Positions 1-5,497 of a stretch of DNA of 5,497 bases are shown here, piece after piece. Both the position numbers and the translations under genes were made by a program. Origin of the DNA: Planctomycetota bacterium (GTDB lineage Bacteria; Planctomycetota; Planctomycetia; Planctomycetales; Planctomycetaceae); NCBI GenBank assembly GCA_023429275.1, contig JAEYWB010000462.1, forward strand, positions 1 through 5,497, read 5' to 3'. The notes beneath the pieces were generated by a model. That model ran no database searches. It was not told where the DNA came from and saw only the letters and a program-made list of their open reading frames with translations. Position 1 is the stretch's first letter, and each line of letters opens with the position of its first letter.

Positions 1-621
1 CGGGTAGACTTCGTTCCCGGCGCAGAGGAACGTGACCGGCCGGGCCCCTTCGGGAGCCGGTCGCGGGTCGGGCAACGTCACCGATTTCGGAGGGGGAGCC
101 TTCTGGGCCGGTGTCCGGTCGAGCATCGCCTTGAGCCGCGCCTCCTCCTTCAGCGCCTTCTCGAGATCGGTCTTGAGCTCCATCCGCTTCGGCTCGGTCT
201 CCTTCAGATCCTTCAGCAGCTTCTGCGCGGCCGCCAGCTTCTTCTTGTCCTGTTCGACCCGAAGGGCGAACTCATTGGCGGTTTTCGTCGACTCGGCGAG
301 CGAGGCGCGCGTCTCGTCGAGACGGCGGCGAAGACTGTCGATCTCGACCTCGACCGTTCCGGCGTCGACGGCGGGGGCCGCTCCGAGGCGAGCCCGAATC
401 TGGTCCGCCTGGTCCTTCGTCAGGGCGAGCTTCTGCCGGGCCGCCTCGATCGCTTCAGGCTGAACGACATCGGACGCGGCGATCCGCTCGACGGCGTCCT
501 TGACGTCCAGCTGGGTCGTGACGATGACGAGGACGAGGATGCCGAGGACGTTGGTCATCGTGTCCAGCAGCGAATCGAGCCCGCCGCCGTCGTCTTCTTC
601 CGGTTTCGGGGCTCGTTTCAT
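1..621 (-). CDS. ExbD/TolR-like membrane protein with periplasmic coiled coil (third gene of operon, C-terminus outside window)
   Basis: The frame is open for 207 codons from the ATG at 621 to the left edge, so the C-terminus is missing. Residues 1-14 are charged (MKRAPKPEEDD) and cytosolic. One membrane helix follows at about 18-38 (DSLLDTMTNVLGILVLVIV). Asp20 sits at the start of the helix, where ExbD/TolR carry their essential Asp. Residues about 45-165 are Lys/Glu/Ala-rich with heptad character and probably form a periplasmic coiled coil. A Pro-rich hinge follows, then the start of a domain reading RPVTFLCAGNEVYP (194-207). The start codon overlaps the stop of the upstream gene (ATGA) and is preceded by an AGGAGG site, which indicates translational coupling. 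Likely role: stator or force-transducing partner of the MotA/TolQ/ExbB-like protein at 1486-3030. The ExbD-like assignment rests on helix placement and gene context. The substrate or output is unknown. Confidence 0.8.
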   Translation of the reverse strand, partial: MKRAPKPEEDDGGGLDSLLDTMTNVLGILVLVIVTTQLDVKDAVERIAASDVVQPEAIEAARQKLALTKDQADQIRARLGAAPAVDAGTVEVEIDSLRRRLDETRASLAESTKTANEFALRVEQDKKKLAAAQKLLKDLKETEPKRMELKTDLEKALKEEARLKAMLDRTPAQKAPPPKSVTLPDPRPAPEGARPVTFLCAGNEVYP

Positions 622-1454
622 TTCGGAGTCGCCTCCTGTTTGCGGAAGTGGCTGAGGTCGAGACGCCCGTGCCCGACGACCGGAAGCTTGCCGTTGCGGA
701 CCTCCTGGGCGTCACACAGGGCCTTCACCGTCCGGTAGGTGCCGAGGCCGTCGCTGCGAATCAGGAAGATCACCACCTCATTGCGCCCGTTGGCGACCTT
801 CTCCAGCAGGGCGATGAACTTCGGGTTGGCGACAACCTCGGCGGTCCGGATCAGCAGCGGTTCCGCCTCGGTATGCAGGACGATGGCGTCCTTCTGGCAT
901 TCGATGAAGCTTGGTTTGACGTTGAGTCCCGAGCCGCTCGGGAGAACCGAAACTTCCGCCTCGATGTCGGTCTTCCGGGCATTGAGGTCCTTCGTCAGGA
1001 CGGCGAGCCTCTCACGGATCGAGCCGAGCTGCGCCTGCATGTCGGCGACGGTTTCCCGCTGTCCCTCGGGAATCTCGGGGATGACGATCCGGATCGCCTT
1101 CTGCTCGTCGGCCTTCTTCCGGGTTGCCGCGAGGTCGCGAATCAGGGCGTCCAGCTCGGAGCGAGACTTGACCAGTTCCTCCTGCCGCCGGGTGCTCTCC
1201 TTGAGAAGCTTGGCCTCGTCTGCGGTCAGCTTCACGGAAAGCTCGCGGATCAGATCCTCGGACTCGGCGAGTTCCTTCTGCAGGCGCTGCATCTCCTGGG
1301 CATTCGCGACGACCTCTTTCGCTCCGCCGTCGTTCATCTGTCCGAGCGTGACCGAGGCGATCATCAGCGTCAGCACGCCGATGATCGACGCGACGATACT
1401 GAGAAACGGGAAGAGCGAGACATCGTCTTCCTCGGGAACAGGGCGTCTGGCCAT
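618..1454 (-). CDS. ExbD/TolR-like membrane protein with long periplasmic coiled coil
   Basis: 278 aa. The N-terminus MARRPVPEEDD is cytosolic. One membrane helix lies at about 14-37 (SLFPFLSIVASIIGVLTLMI), a sequence style seen in ExbD-like proteins. Residues about 48-165 are a charged, heptad-like coiled coil, broken near 123-131 (IVIPEIPEG). The C-terminal domain starts around 179 with KPSFIECQKDAIVLH and ends near 270. The ExbD/TolR Asp is absent: Ser19 occupies that place. The N-terminal PEEDD (7-11) and the P-x-F-x-x-C element recur in the downstream protein, so the two are probably paralogues that could form a heteromeric stator pair. The ATG at 1454 lies 31 nt after the stop of the zinc-ribbon/MotA-like gene. 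No Shine-Dalgarno precedes it (the gap reads CCTCCTCCTT), so translation may depend on reinitiation or an SD-independent mechanism. Its stop overlaps the next start as ATGA. The fold assignment is moderately secure; the function is unknown. Confidence 0.82.
   Translation of the reverse strand: MARRPVPEEDDVSLFPFLSIVASIIGVLTLMIASVTLGQMNDGGAKEVVANAQEMQRLQKELAESEDLIRELSVKLTADEAKLLKESTRRQEELVKSRSELDALIRDLAATRKKADEQKAIRIVIPEIPEGQRETVADMQAQLGSIRERLAVLTKDLNARKTDIEAEVSVLPSGSGLNVKPSFIECQKDAIVLHTEAEPLLIRTAEVVANPKFIALLEKVANGRNEVVIFLIRSDGLGTYRTVKALCDAQEVRNGKLPVVGHGRLDLSHFRKQEATPK
632..637 (-). promoter_or_regulatory. Shine-Dalgarno site for the third operon gene
   Basis: AGGAGG on the minus strand lies inside the last codons of the 618-1454 gene, 10 nt before the ATG at 621. 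It supports that start and coupling of the two overlapping genes. The 618-1454 gene itself has no such site. Confidence 0.65.
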
Positions 1455-1485
1455 GGCGGACGTTGTGGAAAAGGAGGAGGACGGT

Positions 1486-3030
1486 TCAGCCGACGCCGTT
1501 GGTCTTGCGCCCGAACCACCAGCGGCGCGGGGGCTCGACCTGCTGCACCAGGACCTGCTTTTCTCCCAGCGACTCCAGAACGCCGCCGAGAGCGACGACG
1601 CCGCGCTCGACGGTCGAGAGTGCCGTCTGAAGGCTTCCGGTCGACTCGCCCAGCGACCGCTCGAAGTCCTTCTGCACCGCGACCGCCTGGGTGGCTGTTG
1701 CGGAAAGCTGCTTCTGGATCTCTCCGGCCGCGGAGGTCAGGGCCTGGAGCTCGCGCCCGAGCTGGCCGGCGTGCTCGAGAGACTGCTGGCGAAACTGCGC
1801 GGCGGTCTGTTCGTCCTTCTCATGACGCTCCTGCATCCGGCGGTTGACGTCCTCCCACCCCTGGGCAATCTGGGTGGAGAACTTCGCACCGATGGCGTCG
1901 AGCTTCTTCATCCAGTTCTCGAGCTCGGCGTGGTGTGTTCCAAGTGCCGCTTCGACCGCTTCCCGAAAGACTCGCGCGTCGGGAGGGCCGCCGCGATCGG
2001 CGACATCCTGATTGTCGTTCAGCCGGCGCAGGAGGTTCTCATTGCAGTACTCGTCCGCGATCGTGACGACGCCGTCCTCGCTCTTCTGCATGGCGGACGT
2101 CGGGATCTTCACCGCCATGCTCATGACGAGCGCCAGCAGGGTCGTGTCGAAGGCGACTCCCAGCCCGCCGAAGACCCCCTTCATCGACTCGGTCACCGCC
2201 GAGATGTCATTGGCACTCTGGAGCGTTGCCGAAAGACCGCTCACCGCGCTGCTCACCCCCATGACGGTGCCGATGAACCCGAGGATCGGCATCGCCCAGA
2301 TGAAGACCTTGATGATCGTGAAACTGCCGGCGACGTTGCTCGCGTCGATCGCCGACTGCGATTCCATCATGGTCACGGTTTCGGCAGCACTCTTCCGCAC
2401 GCGGAAGTGCTCGATGCCGCGGCGGACACGGTTGACCAGGATGCTCTCCTGCGCATCGGGAGGGAGGCTGTCGATGTGCGCGAGAAACCGGTCGAGCGAC
2501 TGCAGCGTGATCTCCTGCGAGATATCCGTCGGCAGAAGGTCGAGGAGCATCGCCGACTTCTGCCTCGTCAGCCGCCGCCACTTGAGGATCAGGATGGCGA
2601 ACGACCAGAACATCAGCAGGGTCGTCGGGAAGTTGATGGAGAAGCTGTCCCAGAACATCCCCCCGAACCGGACGGTGCGGAACGGATAGAGCACGGCGAA
2701 GAGGAGCGACGCACAGACGAAGCCGATGGCTCCGCTGGTTACGAGGCTGACGTCGCTTCCGTCGGAAGCGTGGCTGCGAGCCGACCCCGTCGGCAAACCG
2801 CTGCGTGGCTTTGCCGACGTCGCTCGCGCTGCAGCCCCGGAGGAGGCGCCTCCTCCCGCGGAATTCTCCAGAGAGCTCCAGTTGAACTCCCCCTGGCCGG
2901 CGGCCTCGGCCGGAGACTCCGGAACCGTGAGAGAGTTATGACAGTAGGGGCACGCAACCTTCTTGCCGCTTCGATCCTGGCTGACCTTGAGCGAACGCTG
3001 GCAGTGCGGGCACTGAAACTTGAAGTACAT
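1486..3030 (-). CDS. Zinc-ribbon MotA/TolQ/ExbB-family proton-channel protein with coiled-coil tail
   Basis: 514 aa, first gene of the three-gene operon. Residues 7-10 (CPHC) and 27-30 (CPYC) form a four-Cys zinc ribbon at the extreme N-terminus. Residues 38-95 are a disordered Gly/Ala/Ser-rich linker. Predicted membrane helices lie at about 98-116, 134-150, 239-260 and 288-308, a four-helix layout like MotA. The family core is visible as PILGFIGTVMGV (248-259) and GGLGVAFDTTLLALVMSM (288-305), matching the paired TolQ/ExbB helices that line the ion path. Residues about 310-514 are a hydrophilic tail rich in Gln, Glu and Ala (coiled coil about 380-490), probably cytosolic. Known members use proton or sodium flow to drive rotation or force through an ExbD/TolR/MotB partner; here the partners are the two genes directly downstream. 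The zinc ribbon and long tail are not part of classic ExbB or TolQ. The ATG at 3030 places the CxxC motif at residue 7; only a weak GTGAG precedes it. Confidence 0.88.
   Translation of the reverse strand: MYFKFQCPHCQRSLKVSQDRSGKKVACPYCHNSLTVPESPAEAAGQGEFNWSSLENSAGGGASSGAAARATSAKPRSGLPTGSARSHASDGSDVSLVTSGAIGFVCASLLFAVLYPFRTVRFGGMFWDSFSINFPTTLLMFWSFAILILKWRRLTRQKSAMLLDLLPTDISQEITLQSLDRFLAHIDSLPPDAQESILVNRVRRGIEHFRVRKSAAETVTMMESQSAIDASNVAGSFTIIKVFIWAMPILGFIGTVMGVSSAVSGLSATLQSANDISAVTESMKGVFGGLGVAFDTTLLALVMSMAVKIPTSAMQKSEDGVVTIADEYCNENLLRRLNDNQDVADRGGPPDARVFREAVEAALGTHHAELENWMKKLDAIGAKFSTQIAQGWEDVNRRMQERHEKDEQTAAQFRQQSLEHAGQLGRELQALTSAAGEIQKQLSATATQAVAVQKDFERSLGESTGSLQTALSTVERGVVALGGVLESLGEKQVLVQQVEPPRRWWFGRKTNGVG
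2754..2856. repeat. Cluster of three perfect inverted repeats inside the linker of the MotA/TolQ-like gene
   Basis: Three perfect inverted repeats lie within about 100 bp. The first has 7-bp arms CGCTTCC/GGAAGCG at 2754-2760 and 2764-2770 with a 3-nt loop. The second has 10-bp arms CGTCGGCAAA/TTTGCCGACG at 2788-2797 and 2810-2819 with a 12-nt loop. The third is an 18-bp loopless palindrome, GGAGGAGGCGCCTCCTCC, at 2839-2856. All fall in codons for the low-complexity linker (about residues 56-93), and the reading frame stays open. They could be remnants of small palindromic insertions tolerated in a disordered linker, mRNA structure, or chance in GC-rich low-complexity DNA. Confidence 0.6.
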
Positions 3031-3054
3031 AACTCACTTGTCGATCGTCGGAAG

Positions 3055-3094
3055 ACGCCTGCCGCATCACAGGCGTGTCAGGAAAACCCTGACA
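3055..3094. repeat. Two adjacent perfect hairpins upstream of the three-gene operon
   Basis: The first inverted repeat is ACGCCTG (3055-3061) with CAGGCGT (3070-3076), loop 8 nt. The second is TGTCAGG (3076-3082) with CCTGACA (3088-3094), loop AAAAC. They share base 3076. GTCAGGAA also occurs as a direct repeat at 3077-3084 and 3100-3107. The block lies 25-64 nt upstream of the ATG at 3030, so it would fall in the leader or promoter of the operon on the minus strand. No T-tract follows on either strand, so it does not look like an intrinsic terminator. It may be an operator, a leader structure or a dispersed genomic repeat. In the rest of 3031-3190 I see only a short GA run (3128-3137) and no convincing promoter. 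Confidence 0.55.
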
Positions 3095-3190
3095 GCGAAG
3101 TCAGGAATCCCATCCTGTATCAGTCCAGAGAGAGAGACAAGTCAGTGCCCAAGTCGCATCAACAGTCGCTGTTGCATTCTGGCCTTCAGG

Positions 3191-3543
3191 CAGGCGCACA
3201 TCGCTCCCGCGACGCAAGAGGAGGCGATGCGGATCGCCCGGGACGAATGGCCGCAAGCTGTCCTGAGCGGCCAGGAACTCAGAGACCTGGCGACCCCCGG
3301 CGCGTTCGAACGAGCCACGGCCCGAGTCTCCTGCCAGGAGGTCGCGTCGCGGCTGCGGGTCTCGGCCGATCTCCAGCAGCGCCTCGCTGGCTGCAGCAGG
3401 ACGCCGCGCTCGGCTATGACGCCGTCGACATCCATCCGCTCGGCCGCAAGCTGTGGCCGATTCTGGAAGCCTTTGGTGAACAGGTCTTACCGCATTTTCG
3501 CGACGGGAGGGGCCCCCAACTCACGGCGAGAAGTCCTCGATGA
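3191..3543 (+). pseudogene. Frameshifted C-terminal remnant of an LLM-class flavin-dependent oxidoreductase
   Basis: The plus strand carries family-like protein text in two frames. Frame A (from 3191) reads QAHIAPATQEEAMRIARDEW, continues through SGQELRDLATPGAFERAT and ends near RLRVSADLQQRLA. Frame B, from about 3388, reads WLQQDAALGYDAVDIHP and then ILEAFGEQVLPHFRD. Joined, these resemble the C-terminal third of luciferase-like (LLM) FMN/F420-type oxidoreductases, whose last part has the form ISADxxxHxxWLxxDxxLGFDxxYLHNVG followed by FIxAFGxxVLP. Losing one base around 3385-3388, in the codon before TGG, accounts for the frame change. Only about 110 of the roughly 320 residues usual for the family are present and no start region is visible, so this is a decayed 3' fragment. 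Codons in both frames favour G/C at the third base, as in real genes here. The run-on after about 3510 ends at the TGA at 3541-3543, overlapping the convergent LOG gene by 23 nt. Family recognition is from memory. A sequencing indel could explain the frameshift but not the missing N-terminus. Confidence 0.55.
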
Positions 3544-4471
3544 AGTGAGCGGCCTCGTTCACGTCGTCCGTCACAAGGACATACTTCGCGTAGTCCGCTT
3601 CGCCGAACAGGGTCTTGAGAACGGGCGTGACCGGGAACTTTTCCTTCCAGTACTTCTCTCCGAACAGGACCATCGGGCTGAAATGTCCGAAGGTCCTGTA
3701 GTAGTTCTGTGCCGCATCCTGAAAGATCTCCTGGATGGTCCCCGCCTTCCCCTCGGCGTAGATGACCCCCTGGCTCGCCAGGGCGAGAAGCCCGTCCTCG
3801 CGAATGCTGTTCTGGAAGTACTTGGAAATGTGCGTGGCCAGGGGGGTCGAAGGTTCATGTCCGTAGTGCCACGTCGGAATGGCGAGGCTGTTGCCGGGAG
3901 CCTGAATCGATCTCGCGAGGCGGATCGCAGGCTTGAGCCATCGGTGGGCCGCGTGCACGAGGGCGACGTCCACGGCGCCGTCGGCAGCCACGATATTTGT
4001 CAGGGGAGGAATCTCCGGTATCTTGCCGAGCTCGCCGATGGCGTCGTCGAGAGTCTTGTCCGGCTCGTTAAAGAGAGACGCTCCGAGATGAGTCGCCTCC
4101 ATCGCGCCGGGGCCTCCGCCGCTGCACATCAGAATTCCGCTCTGCGTCAGTCGCTTCGACAGGAGCGCCACATCCCGGTAGGTGGGCGAATTGCGGGGAA
4201 GCTTATGCCCTCCCATGGTCGCCGCGACCTTCTTGCTGGCAATGAGCGCCGCGGTCGCCTGGGTGATCGAGGTGTCATGCAGCCCCTGCATCATCCCGGA
4301 ATAGGGATTGGAGGGAGCACTGCGGCCCTCCTTCACGAAGTGCCGGTAGATGGCGAAGTCGGTCATCCTGCTGAATGACACGGGGTCCGCCGGATCGAAT
4401 TCGGCGAACAGGTCCTCTTTCGAATACAGGGAGCGGCGGATCGGTTCATACGGAAGATCAAAGCCGGGCAT
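3521..4471 (-). CDS. LOG-family (lysine decarboxylase-like) Rossmann nucleotide-binding protein
   Basis: 316 aa. LOG-family proteins bind a nucleotide on a Rossmann fold, and studied members hydrolyse the N-glycosidic bond of nucleoside 5'-monophosphates (cytokinin-activating LOG, PpnN). Visible features are MGGHK (86-90), the glycine loop GGGPGAMEA (118-126) and GTIQEIFQDAAQNYY (244-258), whose Glu248 matches the catalytic Glu of the PGGxGTxxE signature. In that signature the first two distinctive positions differ: Glu240 replaces Pro and Lys242 replaces the second Gly. The protein is longer than plant-type LOG (about 200 aa), with an N-terminal extension of about 80 residues and an insert at about 135-190, as in larger COG1611-type members. 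There is no signal peptide or membrane helix, so it is probably cytosolic. The ATG at 4471 has a good GAGGAA site 5 nt upstream. The gene follows the Sde182-like gene by 50 nt. The family call is secure; the substrate is not known. Confidence 0.85.
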   Translation of the reverse strand: MPGFDLPYEPIRRSLYSKEDLFAEFDPADPVSFSRMTDFAIYRHFVKEGRSAPSNPYSGMMQGLHDTSITQATAALIASKKVAATMGGHKLPRNSPTYRDVALLSKRLTQSGILMCSGGGPGAMEATHLGASLFNEPDKTLDDAIGELGKIPEIPPLTNIVAADGAVDVALVHAAHRWLKPAIRLARSIQAPGNSLAIPTWHYGHEPSTPLATHISKYFQNSIREDGLLALASQGVIYAEGKAGTIQEIFQDAAQNYYRTFGHFSPMVLFGEKYWKEKFPVTPVLKTLFGEADYAKYVLVTDDVNEAAHFIEDFSP

Positions 4472-4476
4472 AATGT

Positions 4477-4482
4477 TTCCTC
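4477..4482 (-). promoter_or_regulatory. Shine-Dalgarno site for the LOG-family gene
   Basis: GAGGAA on the minus strand, 5 nt before the ATG at 4471, fixes this start. The 50-nt gap to the upstream gene shows no terminator-like hairpin, so co-transcription is possible. Confidence 0.6.
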
Positions 4483-4521
4483 ATGTGTCAGACGCGTGCC
4501 TTATGAAGCTGTGAAAACGGC

Positions 4522-5471
4522 TCACGGTTTGTCGGCCACCTGAAGGACCGCGCGGCGATAGGCGACGAGCGGCGGCGTGCCGCTGTCCCGGAGGGCCAGG
4601 ATGACGTGGATGGTTTTCCCCGCCCCGTCGGTCGGCAGGGTAACGATGACACGGGTCTTGTCTTCCTGCCGCAGATCGACTTTCCCCGCGTAGGTGCCGG
4701 CTTCGGGGTAGAGGAACCATTCGTAAGTGAGCGCGTCTCCGTCGGGATCGTTCGATCCGCTGGCGTCGAGCTGCACGCTCGCGCCCGGACCGGCGGTGAG
4801 CATGAGGATCTCCCGGGGGCGGCTTCCGTTGAGCACGGCAGTCGGCGGATGGTTCGCCTCGGCGAACGGTTTGACGCACCAGTCGAGCCTCGCACGAAAA
4901 TCGTTCTGAAGGTCGGCCGCCCAGCGCTTGAGGACGTTGTCCCGGTTGGTTGTTCCCTGCCAGCTGTCGCGGACGTTCGCCCAGTACCAGCCCGGTTTCG
5001 GCGGTTGTTCGTCGTCGCGGGGGCCGAACCGTCCCGCCCAGCTCCCCCAGCCGGGCTGCATCGGGTCGTTCATCCCGGTGGGAATGAGGTAGAGGAAGTC
5101 AGCGCTGTCCCCTTCCTTCTGGCGGATGTTGGTGTTGGTCGGATAGAGAGCGCCAAGCGGGCCATGTCCGGTCCGCGCGTCGCGGTCGAGATCGAAGCCC
5201 CCCGCCGTGGCCGTGAGCGGGCCGAAGCGATGGTACATGAAAGCCCCTTCGAGCTTCGGCCGCGCCGGCTGGATCCAGAACCGCCAGGGGGGCGAGAGCT
5301 CCGTCGTGTGTTCGCCGAACTGGTTGTCCGACGACAACAGGATCCTCTCCTTGAACTTCGCATACCCGGCCTCGCCGCGCTCGGCCCGCACCCTGTCGAG
5401 CGCCCGCTTCAGATTGCTCGGATCGCTGCCGTGGTCCGTCCCCCAGTTCTGAAACCAGACCGGGCGTGGGT
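4522..5471 (-). CDS. Sde182/DUF1593-type nucleoside-hydrolase-like protein, N-terminus missing
   Basis: The frame is open from the contig end to the TGA at 4522-4524. About 315 residues are visible and the N-terminus is cut off. A GTG at 5389-5391 could be taken as a start, but family-like sequence continues upstream (PRPVWFQNWGTDHGS), so it is internal. The first visible part, to about 4855, matches the Sde182 nucleoside-hydrolase-like domain (formerly DUF1593): RPVW near the start, ILLSSDNQFGEHT, EGDSADFLYLIPTGMNDP and PGWGSWAGRFGP. After NHPP (about 4843-4854) comes a beta-sandwich C-terminal domain with a PKD-like strand, VQLDASGSNDPDGDALTYEW (about 4720-4780), the usual Sde182 C-terminal domain. 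The family is named after a cellulose-binding protein of Saccharophagus, and its members are usually secreted. The signal peptide and the N-terminal Asp-rich catalytic motif, if present, would lie beyond the contig end. Enzyme activity is unproven for most members. Confidence 0.85.
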
Positions 5472-5497
5472 GTGTGTGTTATACACATCTCCGAGCC
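5472..5497. other. Illumina Nextera transposase adapter contamination at contig end
   Basis: The last 19 bases, TTATACACATCTCCGAGCC, are identical to part of the Nextera read-2 adapter (transposon mosaic end plus the start of the i7-side sequence). The seven bases before them (GTGTGTG) differ from the adapter's CTGTCTC only by three C-to-G changes, giving 23 of 26 matches. The protein frame of the Sde182-like gene stays family-like up to about 5469 and loses sense beyond it. This stretch is a library artefact, not genomic DNA. Confidence 0.9.

Noticed and set aside
32..463. Ser/Arg-rich plus-strand open frame at the left edge
   Set aside because: It is a shadow of the coiled-coil gene on the other strand: Lys/Glu codons read in reverse give Ser/Phe/Arg runs.
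1471..1480. AAGGAGGAGG on the plus strand as a ribosome binding site
   Set aside because: No plus-strand start codon with a plausible gene follows; the sequence lies in a gap between minus-strand genes.
1..3030. Labelling the trio as Zorya ZorA/ZorB
   Set aside because: Both partners lack a visible OmpA/peptidoglycan-binding domain typical of ZorB, there are two of them, and no ZorC/D/E effector is in the window. The likeness is limited to a stator core with a long tail.
3055..3094. Hairpins as an intrinsic terminator
   Set aside because: Neither strand has a T-tract after the stems, and the 7-bp stems are short.
3105..3140. A sigma-70-like promoter (TTGTCT with a weak -10 near GATACAG) for the stator operon
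   Set aside because: The -10 match is poor and the spacing is off (13 or 15-16 nt), so it is not above chance.
3142..3435. Minus-strand open frame of 97 codons in the gap
   Set aside because: Its composition is Arg/Ser/Cys-rich with no recognisable motif, and it lies opposite the LLM-like text, which is the better explanation.
739..3543. A very long plus-strand open frame (934 codons) antisense to the stator operon
   Set aside because: It is Arg/Ser/His-rich with no domain, mirrors the third-base G/C bias of the minus-strand genes, and crosses several genes. Only its last part (after about 3388) coincides with real protein text, belonging to the LLM remnant.
3020..4378. Plus-strand open frame of 452 codons over the LOG gene
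   Set aside because: It is antisense to a well-supported LOG-family gene. Only the part 3191-3388 looks protein-like, and that is reported as the LLM remnant.

Overview
This is a GC-rich window with all intact genes on the minus strand. It most likely comes from a planctomycete. That is inferred from the protein types: a zinc-ribbon MotA/TolQ/ExbB protein followed by two coiled-coil ExbD-like proteins, an Sde182/DUF1593 nucleoside-hydrolase-like protein, and patchy use of Shine-Dalgarno sites. No rRNA or marker gene confirms the assignment.

Reading in the direction of transcription (right to left), the right end (5472-5497) is not genomic DNA. It matches the Illumina Nextera transposase adapter, so the window ends at a contig end. 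Next come a 5'-truncated Sde182/DUF1593 gene (4522-5471) and, 50 nt downstream, a LOG-family Rossmann protein (3521-4471). Both belong to families linked to N-glycosidic bonds of nucleosides or nucleotides. Their spacing allows co-transcription, but no joint function is proved.

The stretch 3031-3520 has no intact gene. Its right part holds, on the plus strand, the frameshifted C-terminal remnant of an LLM-class (luciferase-like) flavin oxidoreductase that runs into the 3' end of the LOG gene. Its left part holds two adjacent perfect hairpins just upstream of the next operon.

The left half (1-3030) is a tight three-gene operon. The first gene encodes a 514-aa protein with an N-terminal CxxC/CxxC zinc ribbon, four membrane segments with the MotA/TolQ/ExbB core, and a roughly 200-residue coiled-coil tail. 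The second and third encode ExbD/TolR-like single-pass proteins with periplasmic coiled coils. The third gene overlaps the second by ATGA and runs off the left edge. Together they look like an ion-driven stator or motor-type inner-membrane complex of unknown output. The two ExbD-like proteins share an N-terminal PEEDD motif and a periplasmic Cys motif, but only the third has an Asp where ExbD/TolR carry the proton-conducting Asp. This trio is the best candidate in the window for an undescribed system.
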